Shown: piece after piece, positions 25,423-35,439 of the stretch
Position numbering within the stretch: the stretch's first letter is position 1
How the letters are laid out: each line of letters begins with the position of its first letter
Assembly (NCBI RefSeq): GCF_000474745.1
Contig: NZ_ASJR01000005.1
Span: forward strand, 1-64,000
Reading direction: 5' to 3'
DNA: 64,000 nt
From: Chitinivibrio alkaliphilus ACht1
GTDB lineage: Bacteria; Fibrobacterota; Chitinivibrionia; Chitinivibrionales; Chitinivibrionaceae
Position numbers and translations under genes: made by a program
Notes under the pieces: model-generated
Database searches by the model: none
What the model was told of the DNA's origin: nothing
Seen by the model: the letters and a program-made list of their open reading frames with translations, nothing else

Positions 25423-28038
25423 ATGAAAACACCACTTCTTTTTTGTACAATTGTAGGTATTCTCCTCATATCTGCCTGCTCTCCCGCCATGCGCGAGGAG
25501 CGCGTGAGAAGCCGCGCTGAGGTGGTCCGTGACTCCCTGGAACAAACCCAAGAGCCCCGAAAGGACCTTCCGGAGGATGAAAGTCGCCTCATCACCGACC
25601 CTATTGAGGTGCTCTTAATTTCTGATACACTCATCTCTGCAGCGGAATTATTTGCCATGGATGGCGACTTTTCCACGGGGAATGAGTTGGTACAACTTGC
25701 CTTTGAAGTGCTTTTATCGCACGAAGAAATTTCTCACCATGAAGACCTTATCGCGGAATTACGCATTTACGAACGCATGGGGAATTTTTATGTCAATCTT
25801 GCCCCCGAAAGCTATCTCGACTCTCTGCCCGATGAAATAGCCCCCTACGTTACACAAATGCAGCTGGAATCTGTTATGAGTAGTCTCGACACGACGACCA
25901 TGGATACCGCCCTTATTCCCACAGACTGTTTTTCCGCCCCGTATAATATCCCCATAACCCATAACGCACGGGTCAACGCGGCACTATTGACACTCCTTGC
26001 AGAACATCGACGGCCCTATATGAACCGTCTCCTACACCGGGGGGAACAATTCCGCCCCTTTATGAATGAGATCTATGAAGAATACGGCCTCCCCACAGAT
26101 CTCACCTATCTGCCCCTTCTTGAGAGCGCCTTTAATCTCAAAGCGTATTCCGTGGCACACGCCTCGGGAGTATGGCAGTTTATTCCTTCAACAGGAAAAA
26201 TCTTTGATCTCCGTCAGAATTACTGGATTGATGAACGACGCGACCCCATAAAAGCAACCATTGCATCTGCCCGGTATTTTTCTCGGCTCCATGGACTATT
26301 TGATGATTGGTATCTTGCCTTGGCAGCCTATAATTGTGGTGAGGGACGGGTCCGACGAGAACTAAACCGCTCCGATGGCGATACATACTGGGATTTAGAC
26401 CGTCTTCCCCGTGAAACCATGAACTACGTGCCTCTCTATATTGCCTATCAAATTATTGCCAAGAATGCCCGCTGTTTTGGCTTTGACTACGGTCCCGTGG
26501 AAGAGCTCTACACTTTCGATACGGTCATGGTGTCAGACTGCCTTGACATGCGGAGAATTGCTGAAGGAATCGGCGTTACCTATGATGAGCTACAAAGCTT
26601 AAACCCCCACATTCTCCACTGGGCAACTCCGCCTAATATGGATGATGTTATTTTGTATCTGCCTGAGGGAACACGGGACGCCTTCGATACCTACTACGCC
26701 AGCCTTACCCCAGCAGATATGGTTGAGTGGTATCGGTATAAAGTGCAACCCGGTGACAACCTCAGCACCATTGCCCGTACGTTTAATACCAGCGTCAGCG
26801 CCATTCAATCCATTAATTCCATGCGGAGCAGTCGCATTGTGGCCGGACGGTATATCTTTATTCCCGTTGAATCAACCCAGGAGGCAGAACGACTGTTAAA
26901 ACAGCGGGGGAAGCCTCAGGACACGGGAAGACAAAAACGAAGATATCGTGTTTCTGCCGGAGAAACAGCCTCTGAAATAGCTCATACCATGGGAGTGTCC
27001 CTTTCTGATATGCGTTCTTGGAACCCCGATGTGTCCCTTTCTCGTATACGACCAGGACAAATACTTACTATCTACACCGACCATGATCATGCCAAAACCC
27101 ATCGGGTCGTCTCCGGAGATTCTGGATATGCCATTGCACGGAAGTACGGGATCAGCCTCGACGAATTACGCCAACATAACCCAGGAAAAAATCTCGCCCG
27201 CCTCAGTGTAGGAGACACGCTCTTTCTGGGATCTCCTGAAACAGGAACACCCCCTGAGTCTGCTTCAGCAAAACCAAGCCGGAACCAAAAACAGTACCAC
27301 AGGGTGGAATCGGGAGAAACAGCCTATGCCATCAGCAGGGAGTACGCGGTCTCTCTTGACAGCCTGCGATCATGGAATGCAGGACACGATCTAGGGCGCC
27401 TTTCCATTGGTGATACTCTTACCATATTCGGAGAACAACCCAAAGATGAAACAGCGCACCAAGAAACTACTCCTCCTGCCGAAGAACCCTCTTCCTCTTC
27501 TTCAGAGGAAAAAGAAAAGCGTTACTATCGGGTATCCCAGGGAGAAACTCTTTTTTCCATCTCGCAGGCTCTCTCTGTTCCGGTAAGTTCACTGATTACC
27601 TGGAATGACAAGGATGTACACGCTCCGGTAATCCACCCTGGGGAACGCCTTATCTACTATACAACCTCTCAGGCCCCACAAGACCACATTCGATACCGTG
27701 TCAACCGTGGTGATAGCTATTTTAGCATTGCCCGAAAATTTAGTACCTCAGCAAAAGAAATTGCCGCCGCGAACAACCGGGACACCACGGAGGTTCTTCG
27801 CGTTGGGGAGATTCTTCACATTCCTGATACAACAGGGCCCCGCCCCTCTCAAGAAAAACCAGCAGCCGCATCCGACTCCGCGGAGTTGACAACCTACACT
27901 GTCCAGCAGGGAGATAATCTCTGGAGTATTTCACGTGCCTTTAATACAACCGTACATGAAATTTGCGTCACCAATAATATTGAAACATCAACACGTCTGT
28001 ATCCCGGTGATACCCTACTGATACGTCAATCGGAGTAG
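25423..28038 (+). CDS. MltD-type lytic transglycosylase with seven LysM
   Basis: Lipoprotein peptidoglycan lyase of about 871 residues. I prefer the ATG at 25423 because it gives a clean lipoprotein signal (MKTPLLFCTIVGILLISAC). An in-frame ATG lies 9 bases earlier. A region to about residue 180 has helical, TPR-like character. The GH23 lytic transglycosylase domain follows, with catalytic E234 in LPLLESAFN, then SGVWQFIPSTGKIF and LAAYNCGEGRV. Seven LysM repeats fill residues about 440-871, each with Y.V..GD(E)...IA...v....l...N patterns, separated by Ser/Pro/Glu linkers. MltD-like enzymes usually carry two to four LysM, so this is expanded. sppA begins 3 bases after the stop. Confidence 0.9.
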   Translation: MKTPLLFCTIVGILLISACSPAMREERVRSRAEVVRDSLEQTQEPRKDLPEDESRLITDPIEVLLISDTLISAAELFAMDGDFSTGNELVQLAFEVLLSHEEISHHEDLIAELRIYERMGNFYVNLAPESYLDSLPDEIAPYVTQMQLESVMSSLDTTTMDTALIPTDCFSAPYNIPITHNARVNAALLTLLAEHRRPYMNRLLHRGEQFRPFMNEIYEEYGLPTDLTYLPLLESAFNLKAYSVAHASGVWQFIPSTGKIFDLRQNYWIDERRDPIKATIASARYFSRLHGLFDDWYLALAAYNCGEGRVRRELNRSDGDTYWDLDRLPRETMNYVPLYIAYQIIAKNARCFGFDYGPVEELYTFDTVMVSDCLDMRRIAEGIGVTYDELQSLNPHILHWATPPNMDDVILYLPEGTRDAFDTYYASLTPADMVEWYRYKVQPGDNLSTIARTFNTSVSAIQSINSMRSSRIVAGRYIFIPVESTQEAERLLKQRGKPQDTGRQKRRYRVSAGETASEIAHTMGVSLSDMRSWNPDVSLSRIRPGQILTIYTDHDHAKTHRVVSGDSGYAIARKYGISLDELRQHNPGKNLARLSVGDTLFLGSPETGTPPESASAKPSRNQKQYHRVESGETAYAISREYAVSLDSLRSWNAGHDLGRLSIGDTLTIFGEQPKDETAHQETTPPAEEPSSSSSEEKEKRYYRVSQGETLFSISQALSVPVSSLITWNDKDVHAPVIHPGERLIYYTTSQAPQDHIRYRVNRGDSYFSIARKFSTSAKEIAAANNRDTTEVLRVGEILHIPDTTGPRPSQEKPAAASDSAELTTYTVQQGDNLWSISRAFNTTVHEICVTNNIETSTRLYPGDTLLIRQSE

Positions 28039-28040
28039 TC

Positions 28041-28931
28041 ATGAAAAAATATCTCCCTCTCTGTATAGTGCTCATTGCTCTTATCGGTCTTCCGCTTCTT
28101 ATTGCCCTTGTAAAGGTACATCTCTTTGGTGACTACTTCGATGCATACGGACGTGTATCGCCATTTCAACATCCTGTAATCGGTGTGGTTACCATCGACG
28201 GCATCATCATGGATTCCCAAGATATTGTTGAGCGTATTGCAAAATTGGAACGAACCCCTACGGTGAAGGCTATTCTTGTGGAAATAAACAGCCCCGGTGG
28301 AGCTGTTGCCCCATCTCAGGAAATATTTGAGGCCCTGCACGCATCTACAAAGCCTACGGTGACAACAATGCAGTCGGTTTCAGCTTCGGGGGGATACTAT
28401 ATAGCTGCCGGTACGGATAAAATTTTTGCCAACCCAAGTACCCTCACCGGCAGTATCGGTGTTATTATGCAACTGCCCCGATACGACAACCTTCTCAATA
28501 CACTTGGCGTTGAAATGCGGGTAATTACCGCGGGAAATCGAAAAGACGCGGGCAGCCCGTATCGATCCATGAGTGATGGAGAGCACGAATATTTCCAGAA
28601 TATCCTCACAGAAACCCATGAGAGATTTATTGCTGATATTGCCCGTGGAAGAGATATGGACAAAGAAGATCTTTCCCTCTATGCAGAGGGTGAAATTTTC
28701 ACGGGAACAACGGCATTCCAGCATGGATTAATTGACTCTATCGGAAGCAGCGCCACGGCCGTCCAATATATTATTGACACCCTTGGTCTTCCCGCTCAAA
28801 CCCCCATGGCACGGAAAAAAGAACCGCACCCACTGTTGCAGCATCTTCAGGAAAGCTCTTTGTGGAATAGAGTTTTTGGCTCACAGAGATTGGAAAGTGG
28901 CCTGTATTATCTTGCCCCGTCTCTTCTCTAA
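28041..28931 (+). CDS. sppA: signal peptide peptidase SppA
   Basis: Membrane-anchored S49 serine protease of 296 residues that degrades cleaved signal peptides. An N-terminal membrane helix (residues 5-26) is followed by the protease domain, with AILVEINSPGGAV, the nucleophile S116 in SVSASGGYYIA, and the general base K168 in AGNRKDAGSPYR. The 52-residue Ser-Lys spacing equals that of short-form Gram-positive SppA. NPSTLTGSIGVIMQ and the C-terminal FTGTTAFQHGLIDSIG are also present. It is 3 bases after the lytic transglycosylase, so co-transcription is likely. Its last 4 bases converge with the histidine kinase gene. Confidence 0.93.
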   Translation: MKKYLPLCIVLIALIGLPLLIALVKVHLFGDYFDAYGRVSPFQHPVIGVVTIDGIIMDSQDIVERIAKLERTPTVKAILVEINSPGGAVAPSQEIFEALHASTKPTVTTMQSVSASGGYYIAAGTDKIFANPSTLTGSIGVIMQLPRYDNLLNTLGVEMRVITAGNRKDAGSPYRSMSDGEHEYFQNILTETHERFIADIARGRDMDKEDLSLYAEGEIFTGTTAFQHGLIDSIGSSATAVQYIIDTLGLPAQTPMARKKEPHPLLQHLQESSLWNRVFGSQRLESGLYYLAPSLL

Positions 28932-31177
28932 TCATTTCTTCCAGAATTCGGCATGGTTCTCTGTAGTACTGCAGCAACCATACGGCTCAACTCAACCCGA
29001 TTAAAGGGCTTACTGATAAAGCCATCAAGCCCCTGTAAATACAGGCTCTGCAAAGCTTCATCACGGGAAAATCCCGATGAAATAATAATCTTAATATCCT
29101 GCCGCACACGGCGAAGCCGTTCAAAGGTATCCCGCCCACCCATAACAGGCATAATCATATCAAGAAGAACCAGGTCAAAGGTTTCAGGCTCTCTTTGAAA
29201 CAGCTGTAATCCTTCAAGGCCATTCTGCGCACTCACGACCTCATAGCCCAGAGACTCTAACATGGCCGTGGCTGTGTAACGCATAATTTCATCATCATCT
29301 ATAACCAACAATAGCCCCGCTCCATGCACCACCTTCTCTGAAGTATCCCGCACCTCACCCGTCAGAAGCACACGGGGAAAATAGAGACGAAAGACCGTCC
29401 CAACCCCTTCTTCACTATACACCGTGACAGCTCCGCCATGATCCTGCATGGCGCCATATACTGCAGACAAACCTAAGCCGGTGCCCTTACCCATCTCTTT
29501 CGTGGTAAAAAAGGGTTCAAAAATACGCTGCTGTACCGCAGAAGACATACCGCATCCCGTATCACGAACAGCTATTTCAACATACTCCCCCGGTGAAAGG
29601 GAAAAGGTACTTTTTTCACAATAGGCAGCATCGAGGGATACTATGCTGACACGGTATTGAAGTGCCCCCCCGCGAGGCATGGCATGACTTGCATTAATTC
29701 CCAAGTTTATAAGAGCATTCTGTAGTAAGGTTTCATCTCCATTGATATACACGGAAGAACCAATCGTGTTTTGTACGGTAATATCAATAGATTTATCAAG
29801 GGTTCTTTCAAGAATTTCCTCCGTTTCCTCTACGAGAGAGACGACCTCCATCTGCCGTTTTTCCGCATCACCTTTCCGAGAAAAGGAGAGTAATTTTCGG
29901 GTTAATCCGGCCCCCCGATCAGCGGTGGTACGAATGAGTTCGGCGTAGTTTTCACGCTCCTCACGGGAAAGATCTTCACTGGTGAGCAATTCCGCAGCTC
30001 CAAGAATCCCCCCAAGAATATTGTTAAAATCGTGGGCAATCCCCCCGGATAACTGACCAAGGGCATCCATTTTCTGAGACTGATTTAATTTTTCCTGTAG
30101 GGCTACCTCTTCGCTCATATCGTGAAATACGACAACCGCCCCCATAACTTCTCCCGATGCCGCACGTATGGGAGCAGCTGAATCTCCAATATGATACTCC
30201 TGTCCATGCCGTGAGACAATAAGTACGTTTCTCTCAATACTCTGTGTCTTTCCTTGAGATATGACCGTATCAATAGGACTTACGACCCTCTCACGAGTAT
30301 GGGCATGAATCAGATGAAATACTTCGTCAAAGGGGGTTCCCTCCACTTCTTTGAAGGACTCCCCCGTCAATCGCTCCGCCACAGGATTCATACGTGTAAT
30401 ACACCCGGCCATGTCCGTGGTTACGACGGCATCCCCAATTGAGGCAAGAGTAACCCGTAAATCTTCTTCGCGCTGTTGGATTTCCTGCTCGGCTTGTTTT
30501 TGCATTAAAAGATCGTGCTTAATTCGACTGGCCATTTTTTCCAGAGCATCAACAAGACGATCGAGTTCGTCTGTACCACGCCTAAAACCGTTTCTTTTTA
30601 GAACGATCTTTGCCGGAGAGTTTTCAACATCAAATGTTTCGACATACTCCATAATAGTCCGCATGTGTTTTCCAAAAAGAACATAGAAAAGCCCTAAAAA
30701 AAACACGGCCAAAGTGATCGTACGTCCCAGCTCGCCAATAACCATCCCAGGAATATCGCGAAGAATTGTTTTGCGAAGAGACTCCTCCGTGCCAAAGAGA
30801 GCAATATCTCCCACATGTACCGGTGGGTCTTGGTACACATGGTAAATATTTCCAGACACAGAGAGCTCATCCACGTGATCCTCTCGATCACCGTACGTGC
30901 GTATTCCTCCCCGAAGATCAGAAATTTTCACCCCCACCACAGAAGGTGAGTTGGCCATACTCTCCATTTGCAGTTGAATGGAGGGCTCATCAAAACGCCA
31001 TAGATTCTGACCGAGAGTAGCCCCGTGGGTTTCCATGAGATTCTGCAATTCAGCCTGTATATCGTCCAATCCGCGAACATAGCGATTGCGAATTTCTATA
31101 CCCGATACGATAACAGTGGAAAAAATACTAAAGAGAGAGAGAAGTAATACCAGCTTAAACTGTAGACGATTTCGCAT
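28928..31177 (-). CDS. hybrid sensor histidine kinase / receiver
   Basis: Membrane histidine kinase of 749 residues. Domains: membrane helix 7-26, periplasmic sensor 27-150, second helix 152-169, short linker, PAS 240-350, HisKA about 370-435 with phospho-acceptor H382 in GGIAHDFNNILGG, and a HATPase with NLGINASHAM, DTGCGM and GKGTGLGLSAVYG. A C-terminal receiver spans 620-745, with DDD at 627-629 and phospho-Asp D673 in LLDMIMP, and KPF at its end. There is no output domain, so the signal must pass to a separate partner not in the window. It lies 86 bases downstream of the usher gene in the same orientation, with no terminator seen between. Control of the pilus locus is therefore conceivable but unproven. 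Confidence 0.93.
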   Translation of the reverse strand: MRNRLQFKLVLLLSLFSIFSTVIVSGIEIRNRYVRGLDDIQAELQNLMETHGATLGQNLWRFDEPSIQLQMESMANSPSVVGVKISDLRGGIRTYGDREDHVDELSVSGNIYHVYQDPPVHVGDIALFGTEESLRKTILRDIPGMVIGELGRTITLAVFFLGLFYVLFGKHMRTIMEYVETFDVENSPAKIVLKRNGFRRGTDELDRLVDALEKMASRIKHDLLMQKQAEQEIQQREEDLRVTLASIGDAVVTTDMAGCITRMNPVAERLTGESFKEVEGTPFDEVFHLIHAHTRERVVSPIDTVISQGKTQSIERNVLIVSRHGQEYHIGDSAAPIRAASGEVMGAVVVFHDMSEEVALQEKLNQSQKMDALGQLSGGIAHDFNNILGGILGAAELLTSEDLSREERENYAELIRTTADRGAGLTRKLLSFSRKGDAEKRQMEVVSLVEETEEILERTLDKSIDITVQNTIGSSVYINGDETLLQNALINLGINASHAMPRGGALQYRVSIVSLDAAYCEKSTFSLSPGEYVEIAVRDTGCGMSSAVQQRIFEPFFTTKEMGKGTGLGLSAVYGAMQDHGGAVTVYSEEGVGTVFRLYFPRVLLTGEVRDTSEKVVHGAGLLLVIDDDEIMRYTATAMLESLGYEVVSAQNGLEGLQLFQREPETFDLVLLDMIMPVMGGRDTFERLRRVRQDIKIIISSGFSRDEALQSLYLQGLDGFISKPFNRVELSRMVAAVLQRTMPNSGRND

Positions 31178-31263
31178 GTCCCATCCTTCTTATGTTCCCT
31201 TGAGGATATCATAAAAACATGGATTACACAAGTTTTTTCCGCACCCCCTTCGTAATTCACCCC

Positions 31264-34200
31264 TTATTCACCAAGGTCTTTCCCAGTGTCTCCCATGGGC
31301 TCTGATACCACAGGGAGAGAGAGCGTCTGCGGCGTACCCGTTGGGTCAATACGAAACACAATGGGAGTAAAATAGTCATGAGCTGTTTCATCAATAAGAC
31401 GCGGTACCGAGCGCAGGGTATACTCACCGGGGGGGAGTCCTCCAAAGGAGTAATATCCTGTACTATCGGTATAGATAACCGTTACCGGCTGCATATGATG
31501 ATCAACAATTTCAATGGGGATATCTTGCACCGCACGCCGCGAAGCAAACACACCCAGGGAAACTACTGCCGTATGGGGTGATGACTCTTCTCCCATAATA
31601 CGGGGACGGGGCTGCTGAATTCGTATACCCTCAGGAGAAAAACCAAGGGTGTCAACAAGATAATCCTTTGCTTTTTGAGCCGTTTTTTCAGCCTCTTGAT
31701 AGGTATAGGAATCCATCATTCCCCCGGTGGAAAGAACAAGATCGTAGGTTGTTTGAATACGCAGGGAAAACCCTTGAATAGAGGAAAGGGTAGTGGCACT
31801 ATTCTCTAAAGCCGCTCGGTCACGTTGCGTGATACTTGGAGTATCTTCCGGGAAGGATATTGAAAAAGTTCGTACCATATCATCAGGAAAATAGGAGTCA
31901 CTACGATCCGGCACATGGTACATATATCCCGCAACTTGTACAGCAGGAGTATCGGCAACCACCGTAAGATCCACCCCATCAACAAAGTCACCATCATATT
32001 CCGCCTCTATTTCAATAGTTGGTATTTCCTGAGGAGGAATGTAGAAGCCCCGTTGATAGAGAGTCTGCAAACATGGACGAAGGGAGTATGTTCCCGGCAA
32101 AAGCCCCATATAACTGTAGTATCCATCACCTTCTGTTGAGACGGTCTCAATAATTCGCCCCGTCTCATCAAGAATAGTAAGGGGCATTCGTCCTGCTGCT
32201 GAACGGGTATAAAATTGAGATCGCTCTTCAGATGAAAGCTGTTCCCATTGTGGAGGGGGAACAGAAAAATCATCTGCCCCACGAAGAAACACCTTGATCT
32301 CTTCCTTCTTTGTCCACGCATCCTGCTCCTGTTCAGTCGTATCATGGGGAGCCCTTTTCATGGCAATTTGCTTTTTTGTGATAAACTGACGATCTTCTAA
32401 GAGTTGCGCCAAAGCAGTTAGGCGGTGTGTTTGCAGCAGCGTATCCGTGCCCTGAGCAACCAGCAGAATCTCTGCTTTGGGATTATTTTCAACAAGGTAT
32501 TGATACTCCCGGATACGCCTGTATTCTGCTTCTGCTAGATATATTTGCTCTGACTCATACGCTACTGAAAGAAGCAGAGTATCATCCATCGGGAGGGGAC
32601 GCTCATCTCTCCGAGGATAATCAATAGACACCGAACCGGTAACCTCTCCCACAACATGCACCGGTATGTATACGGTTTTTTCCTGGTGCGGGTCAATCTC
32701 CACACGAATTTTTTCAAAGGGAAACTCCCAACCAATGTAAGGAAGATCCAGTTTCTTGAGAGAAATATCATGTCGCGTAAAGGATGACGTAAGAGGGATT
32801 CGTGTGAGTTCTTCCCCGCGCTCAAGGGAACGATCATCCGTGGCAACCGGTATGAAAAGAAGGCTGTCACCGGGGTCAAACTGATGAGAATAATTTCTGT
32901 CAAGAAAAGGTTGTAGCACCGCTGTCCCTCGGCGTAAGGACGGTTCATGCGTGAAAGAAGCCTTCTTGCTTCCCCCCAAAAGCACTGACCCAGAAGCTGA
33001 TTGAGAAAACTGTATTCGCTCTGGAGTACGATGAGCTGCATAGGTAGTACGAAGTGCGGGAAAATCGTAGTTGTATGTCAAGGATACGGTATTACTTCCA
33101 GAGGAAAGGGCATGTTCAACCTGGGCGGTAAGAATCCCCTTTGAAAGACGTTTTGAAGCACCCATGGTAACTCTTTGCCATTTTCTCTGCGTAAGATCAC
33201 AATATACGGAAGAACGAAGGGAAAGCCCCGCAGATGTTCGATACGATAAAGATTGCTGATAATTCGTATGTGCGCCCCGCTGTTCTACCCGGCGTATAAT
33301 TGAGCTGGAGCGAAACCTCCCATAAGCAAGGGATAGGGTGCCAGAAATTTCTGTTCGCTCAAAGGACGAATAGTACGTACGACCAATTCCCGTACGGACA
33401 AATCCGGAAAAGGGAGAAATACGATACGGTATATGGACCCTGCTTCCCCAAGAATGGGTTGCCTGAGAAGACCGATTCTCTTCATGATACACCGTCGCGT
33501 CATTCATCACGGAGAAACGTGGGGATAGCCTGAGATTCAGAGAGAATCTATCGTGCTGCTCATATATTCGTTCATAGACACAAAAAAAACGCCTATTTGG
33601 CTGAAAGGCTACACGAGAGTAAGGAGTAAGACTCTCTTTCGTTGTGTCGTTGAGGTACTCCAGACCTCCGGAGAGTGTCATATATCGATTTAATCCGTAG
33701 TGAAAGGATCCCTGCATAAATGCACCGTCATCGTCATACAAGGCTCCACCGGAAAGGGTATACCGAAAGGTATTTAACCCCATAACTGCATAGGGGGTGT
33801 TTACTGAGACATACTCCTCTTCTTCCTCTCCCGATGGCCCGTAGGCAATAGTCTTAAGGTCAGTGCGCCCCTGCATAATAGGAACATCAAAGACAAAGAC
33901 CCCTGCGGGATCAGCCGTGGCAACGTCTATGAGAGTACCATTGAGATACAGCTCTACCAGCCAGTGCGGCTCCGTATATCCGCTATAAATATACTGCCCG
34001 GTGGAGCGTTTTTGAGTAATGGGACTATTTGTTATACGTGCCCCATGAATACGTTGTGAGGAAACTGTTCCCGCACCAATGCGTCCCAAAACAACCTGCC
34101 TCACAAGGTTCTTTGAATCATCAGCCCATCGCCACTGATATGAGAGGTTATCCTGATGCCACGGTTGTTGATCAGAAAAGGAGGTCTGTATGGTTGTCTC

Positions 34201-34926
34201 TCCACCCAGAAGTTCTGTCCCAAGGCCAATTCCCACGGTGTTTGAAACAGCATTATCGGTGGACTGCCGACCGCGGTAAGACCACTGTAAATGGCCGTGC
34301 GGAACAGCCCAATTGTATATCCGTTCGTATACCGTATCAGGAACAAAGTCTTTTCCCTGCATACGTAAGGCCTCTTCACGAATACGTTGTAAGCGCATCT
34401 CCTTAAAACGTGGGAGTTCAAACTCAGCCTGTAGGCTCAACCGAAAATTCCTGATATTGAGATCTGTGTGAATGCCGAAAATTTCTCCAAGCAACTCATT
34501 TTTTATATATAAATGATCATTATACAAAATGAGCTCATCTCCAACAGCATAGGTTTTATCTTCAAAGATAATGCTTTGATCTGTATGAGATACACGATAT
34601 GTTCTTCCCTGGTTCTCTATCCAGCCGGAAATCGTTCTTCCCCGATCATGCTTTTCATAATAGAGATCAAGCTGAGAAAAAAGATCTTCCATATGAATAT
34701 AGGTGTCAAAATCTTCTGTAATAAGGAGAAACACTTCAAAGCCCCAATGCCGATCTAAAGACACCGAAACGGGTATCTCATCAAAGGAGCTGAGGCCGGT
34801 ATCATCCAGGGAATAAACCATGCATACCATGCTCACCAGGAAAAGAGCAGCACCCTTTGCTAGGAATGGTGCTCCGAAGCGTTTTTGACAGAGGAAAATC
34901 TCATTGATGATCGATTTGCAGGACAA
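31264..34926 (-). CDS. non-canonical outer-membrane usher
   Basis: Large exported protein (about 1220 residues). The start is uncertain: I used the TTG at 34926 with GGGGTGG just upstream, which yields a signal-like N-terminus. The frame is open to 35010. After a periplasmic N-terminal domain comes an usher-type barrel. Its plug-like strand text is WLVELYLNGTLIDVATADPA, FVFDVPIMQGRTDL, and then NTFRYTLSGG and YGLNRYMTLSGGLEYL, as in PapC/TcfC-type ushers. Beyond about residue 750 it departs from known ushers: two stretches resembling degenerate OmpA-like folds (near 819 and 1059) alternate with two carboxypeptidase-regulatory-like modules (near 914 and 1139, GYYSYMGLLPGTYSLRP and GYYSFGGLPPGEYTLRS). 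It follows a DUF4402 pilin, a chaperone and a second subunit. Confidence 0.75.
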   Translation of the reverse strand: MSCKSIINEIFLCQKRFGAPFLAKGAALFLVSMVCMVYSLDDTGLSSFDEIPVSVSLDRHWGFEVFLLITEDFDTYIHMEDLFSQLDLYYEKHDRGRTISGWIENQGRTYRVSHTDQSIIFEDKTYAVGDELILYNDHLYIKNELLGEIFGIHTDLNIRNFRLSLQAEFELPRFKEMRLQRIREEALRMQGKDFVPDTVYERIYNWAVPHGHLQWSYRGRQSTDNAVSNTVGIGLGTELLGGETTIQTSFSDQQPWHQDNLSYQWRWADDSKNLVRQVVLGRIGAGTVSSQRIHGARITNSPITQKRSTGQYIYSGYTEPHWLVELYLNGTLIDVATADPAGVFVFDVPIMQGRTDLKTIAYGPSGEEEEEYVSVNTPYAVMGLNTFRYTLSGGALYDDDGAFMQGSFHYGLNRYMTLSGGLEYLNDTTKESLTPYSRVAFQPNRRFFCVYERIYEQHDRFSLNLRLSPRFSVMNDATVYHEENRSSQATHSWGSRVHIPYRISPFSGFVRTGIGRTYYSSFERTEISGTLSLAYGRFRSSSIIRRVEQRGAHTNYQQSLSYRTSAGLSLRSSVYCDLTQRKWQRVTMGASKRLSKGILTAQVEHALSSGSNTVSLTYNYDFPALRTTYAAHRTPERIQFSQSASGSVLLGGSKKASFTHEPSLRRGTAVLQPFLDRNYSHQFDPGDSLLFIPVATDDRSLERGEELTRIPLTSSFTRHDISLKKLDLPYIGWEFPFEKIRVEIDPHQEKTVYIPVHVVGEVTGSVSIDYPRRDERPLPMDDTLLLSVAYESEQIYLAEAEYRRIREYQYLVENNPKAEILLVAQGTDTLLQTHRLTALAQLLEDRQFITKKQIAMKRAPHDTTEQEQDAWTKKEEIKVFLRGADDFSVPPPQWEQLSSEERSQFYTRSAAGRMPLTILDETGRIIETVSTEGDGYYSYMGLLPGTYSLRPCLQTLYQRGFYIPPQEIPTIEIEAEYDGDFVDGVDLTVVADTPAVQVAGYMYHVPDRSDSYFPDDMVRTFSISFPEDTPSITQRDRAALENSATTLSSIQGFSLRIQTTYDLVLSTGGMMDSYTYQEAEKTAQKAKDYLVDTLGFSPEGIRIQQPRPRIMGEESSPHTAVVSLGVFASRRAVQDIPIEIVDHHMQPVTVIYTDSTGYYSFGGLPPGEYTLRSVPRLIDETAHDYFTPIVFRIDPTGTPQTLSLPVVSEPMGDTGKDLGE

Positions 34927-35437
34927 TCCCACCCCAGTAACTCCCCCGTCCAATGGTCGATGGAATATCGAGACAGCCCCCGATAGAGAGTATCTGCATG
35001 GTACACCCATTTGGTAAAAGCGTATCCTGTACTATTTCTATGTCGTGAGGCGTAAAATCCATTCTGTGGTCGGTATAGTTTGAAAAAACGCCTTCTGAAA
35101 GCAGAGAAATAATGACAAGAGAGGATTGCGATTGCTCCATATCGGGACAGAGAGTAAGCGAGAATTGTGCTGGCTGCCCCCGCGCAGGCATGTCGATCAC
35201 ATCAACAGCTCCCGTGCCAAAGAATCCCCCAGCACTGGTAATAGTAACACTGCCGCCGGCACCTCCTACAAGAAAGGAACCCATCTGCATATCCTGTACT
35301 TTCTCGATTTCCAAAGACATCTCCGCAGGAACATATACTTCGTGTTGATCAAAAAGATGGAGCGGTCCTGCAGAAATAACCAGGACAAAAAAACAAATAC
35401 TACCGAGAACGAGCAAGGCCTTACTACATCCCCCCAT
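34901..35437 (-). CDS. second DUF4402-like secreted subunit
   Basis: Exported protein of 178 residues with a hydrophobic signal segment (KALLVLGSICFFVLVISA). The mature part shows the same skeleton as the major pilin: a leading FxxxxVYVPAEM strand, a MGSFLVGGAGGSVTITSAGG element, a central beta region, and a C-terminal GGCLDIPSTIGRGSYWGGI with the closing GxYxGxxxLQI strand of DUF4402 proteins. Unlike the pilin it has three Cys residues in the mature part, including NGC and GGC. It is probably a minor, tip or anchor subunit. The ATG at 35437 (a GTG at 35443 is possible) overlaps or abuts the chaperone stop. It overlaps the usher start by 26 bases. Confidence 0.65.
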   Translation of the reverse strand: MGGCSKALLVLGSICFFVLVISAGPLHLFDQHEVYVPAEMSLEIEKVQDMQMGSFLVGGAGGSVTITSAGGFFGTGAVDVIDMPARGQPAQFSLTLCPDMEQSQSSLVIISLLSEGVFSNYTDHRMDFTPHDIEIVQDTLLPNGCTMQILSIGGCLDIPSTIGRGSYWGGIVLQIDHQ

Positions 35438-35439
35438 AA

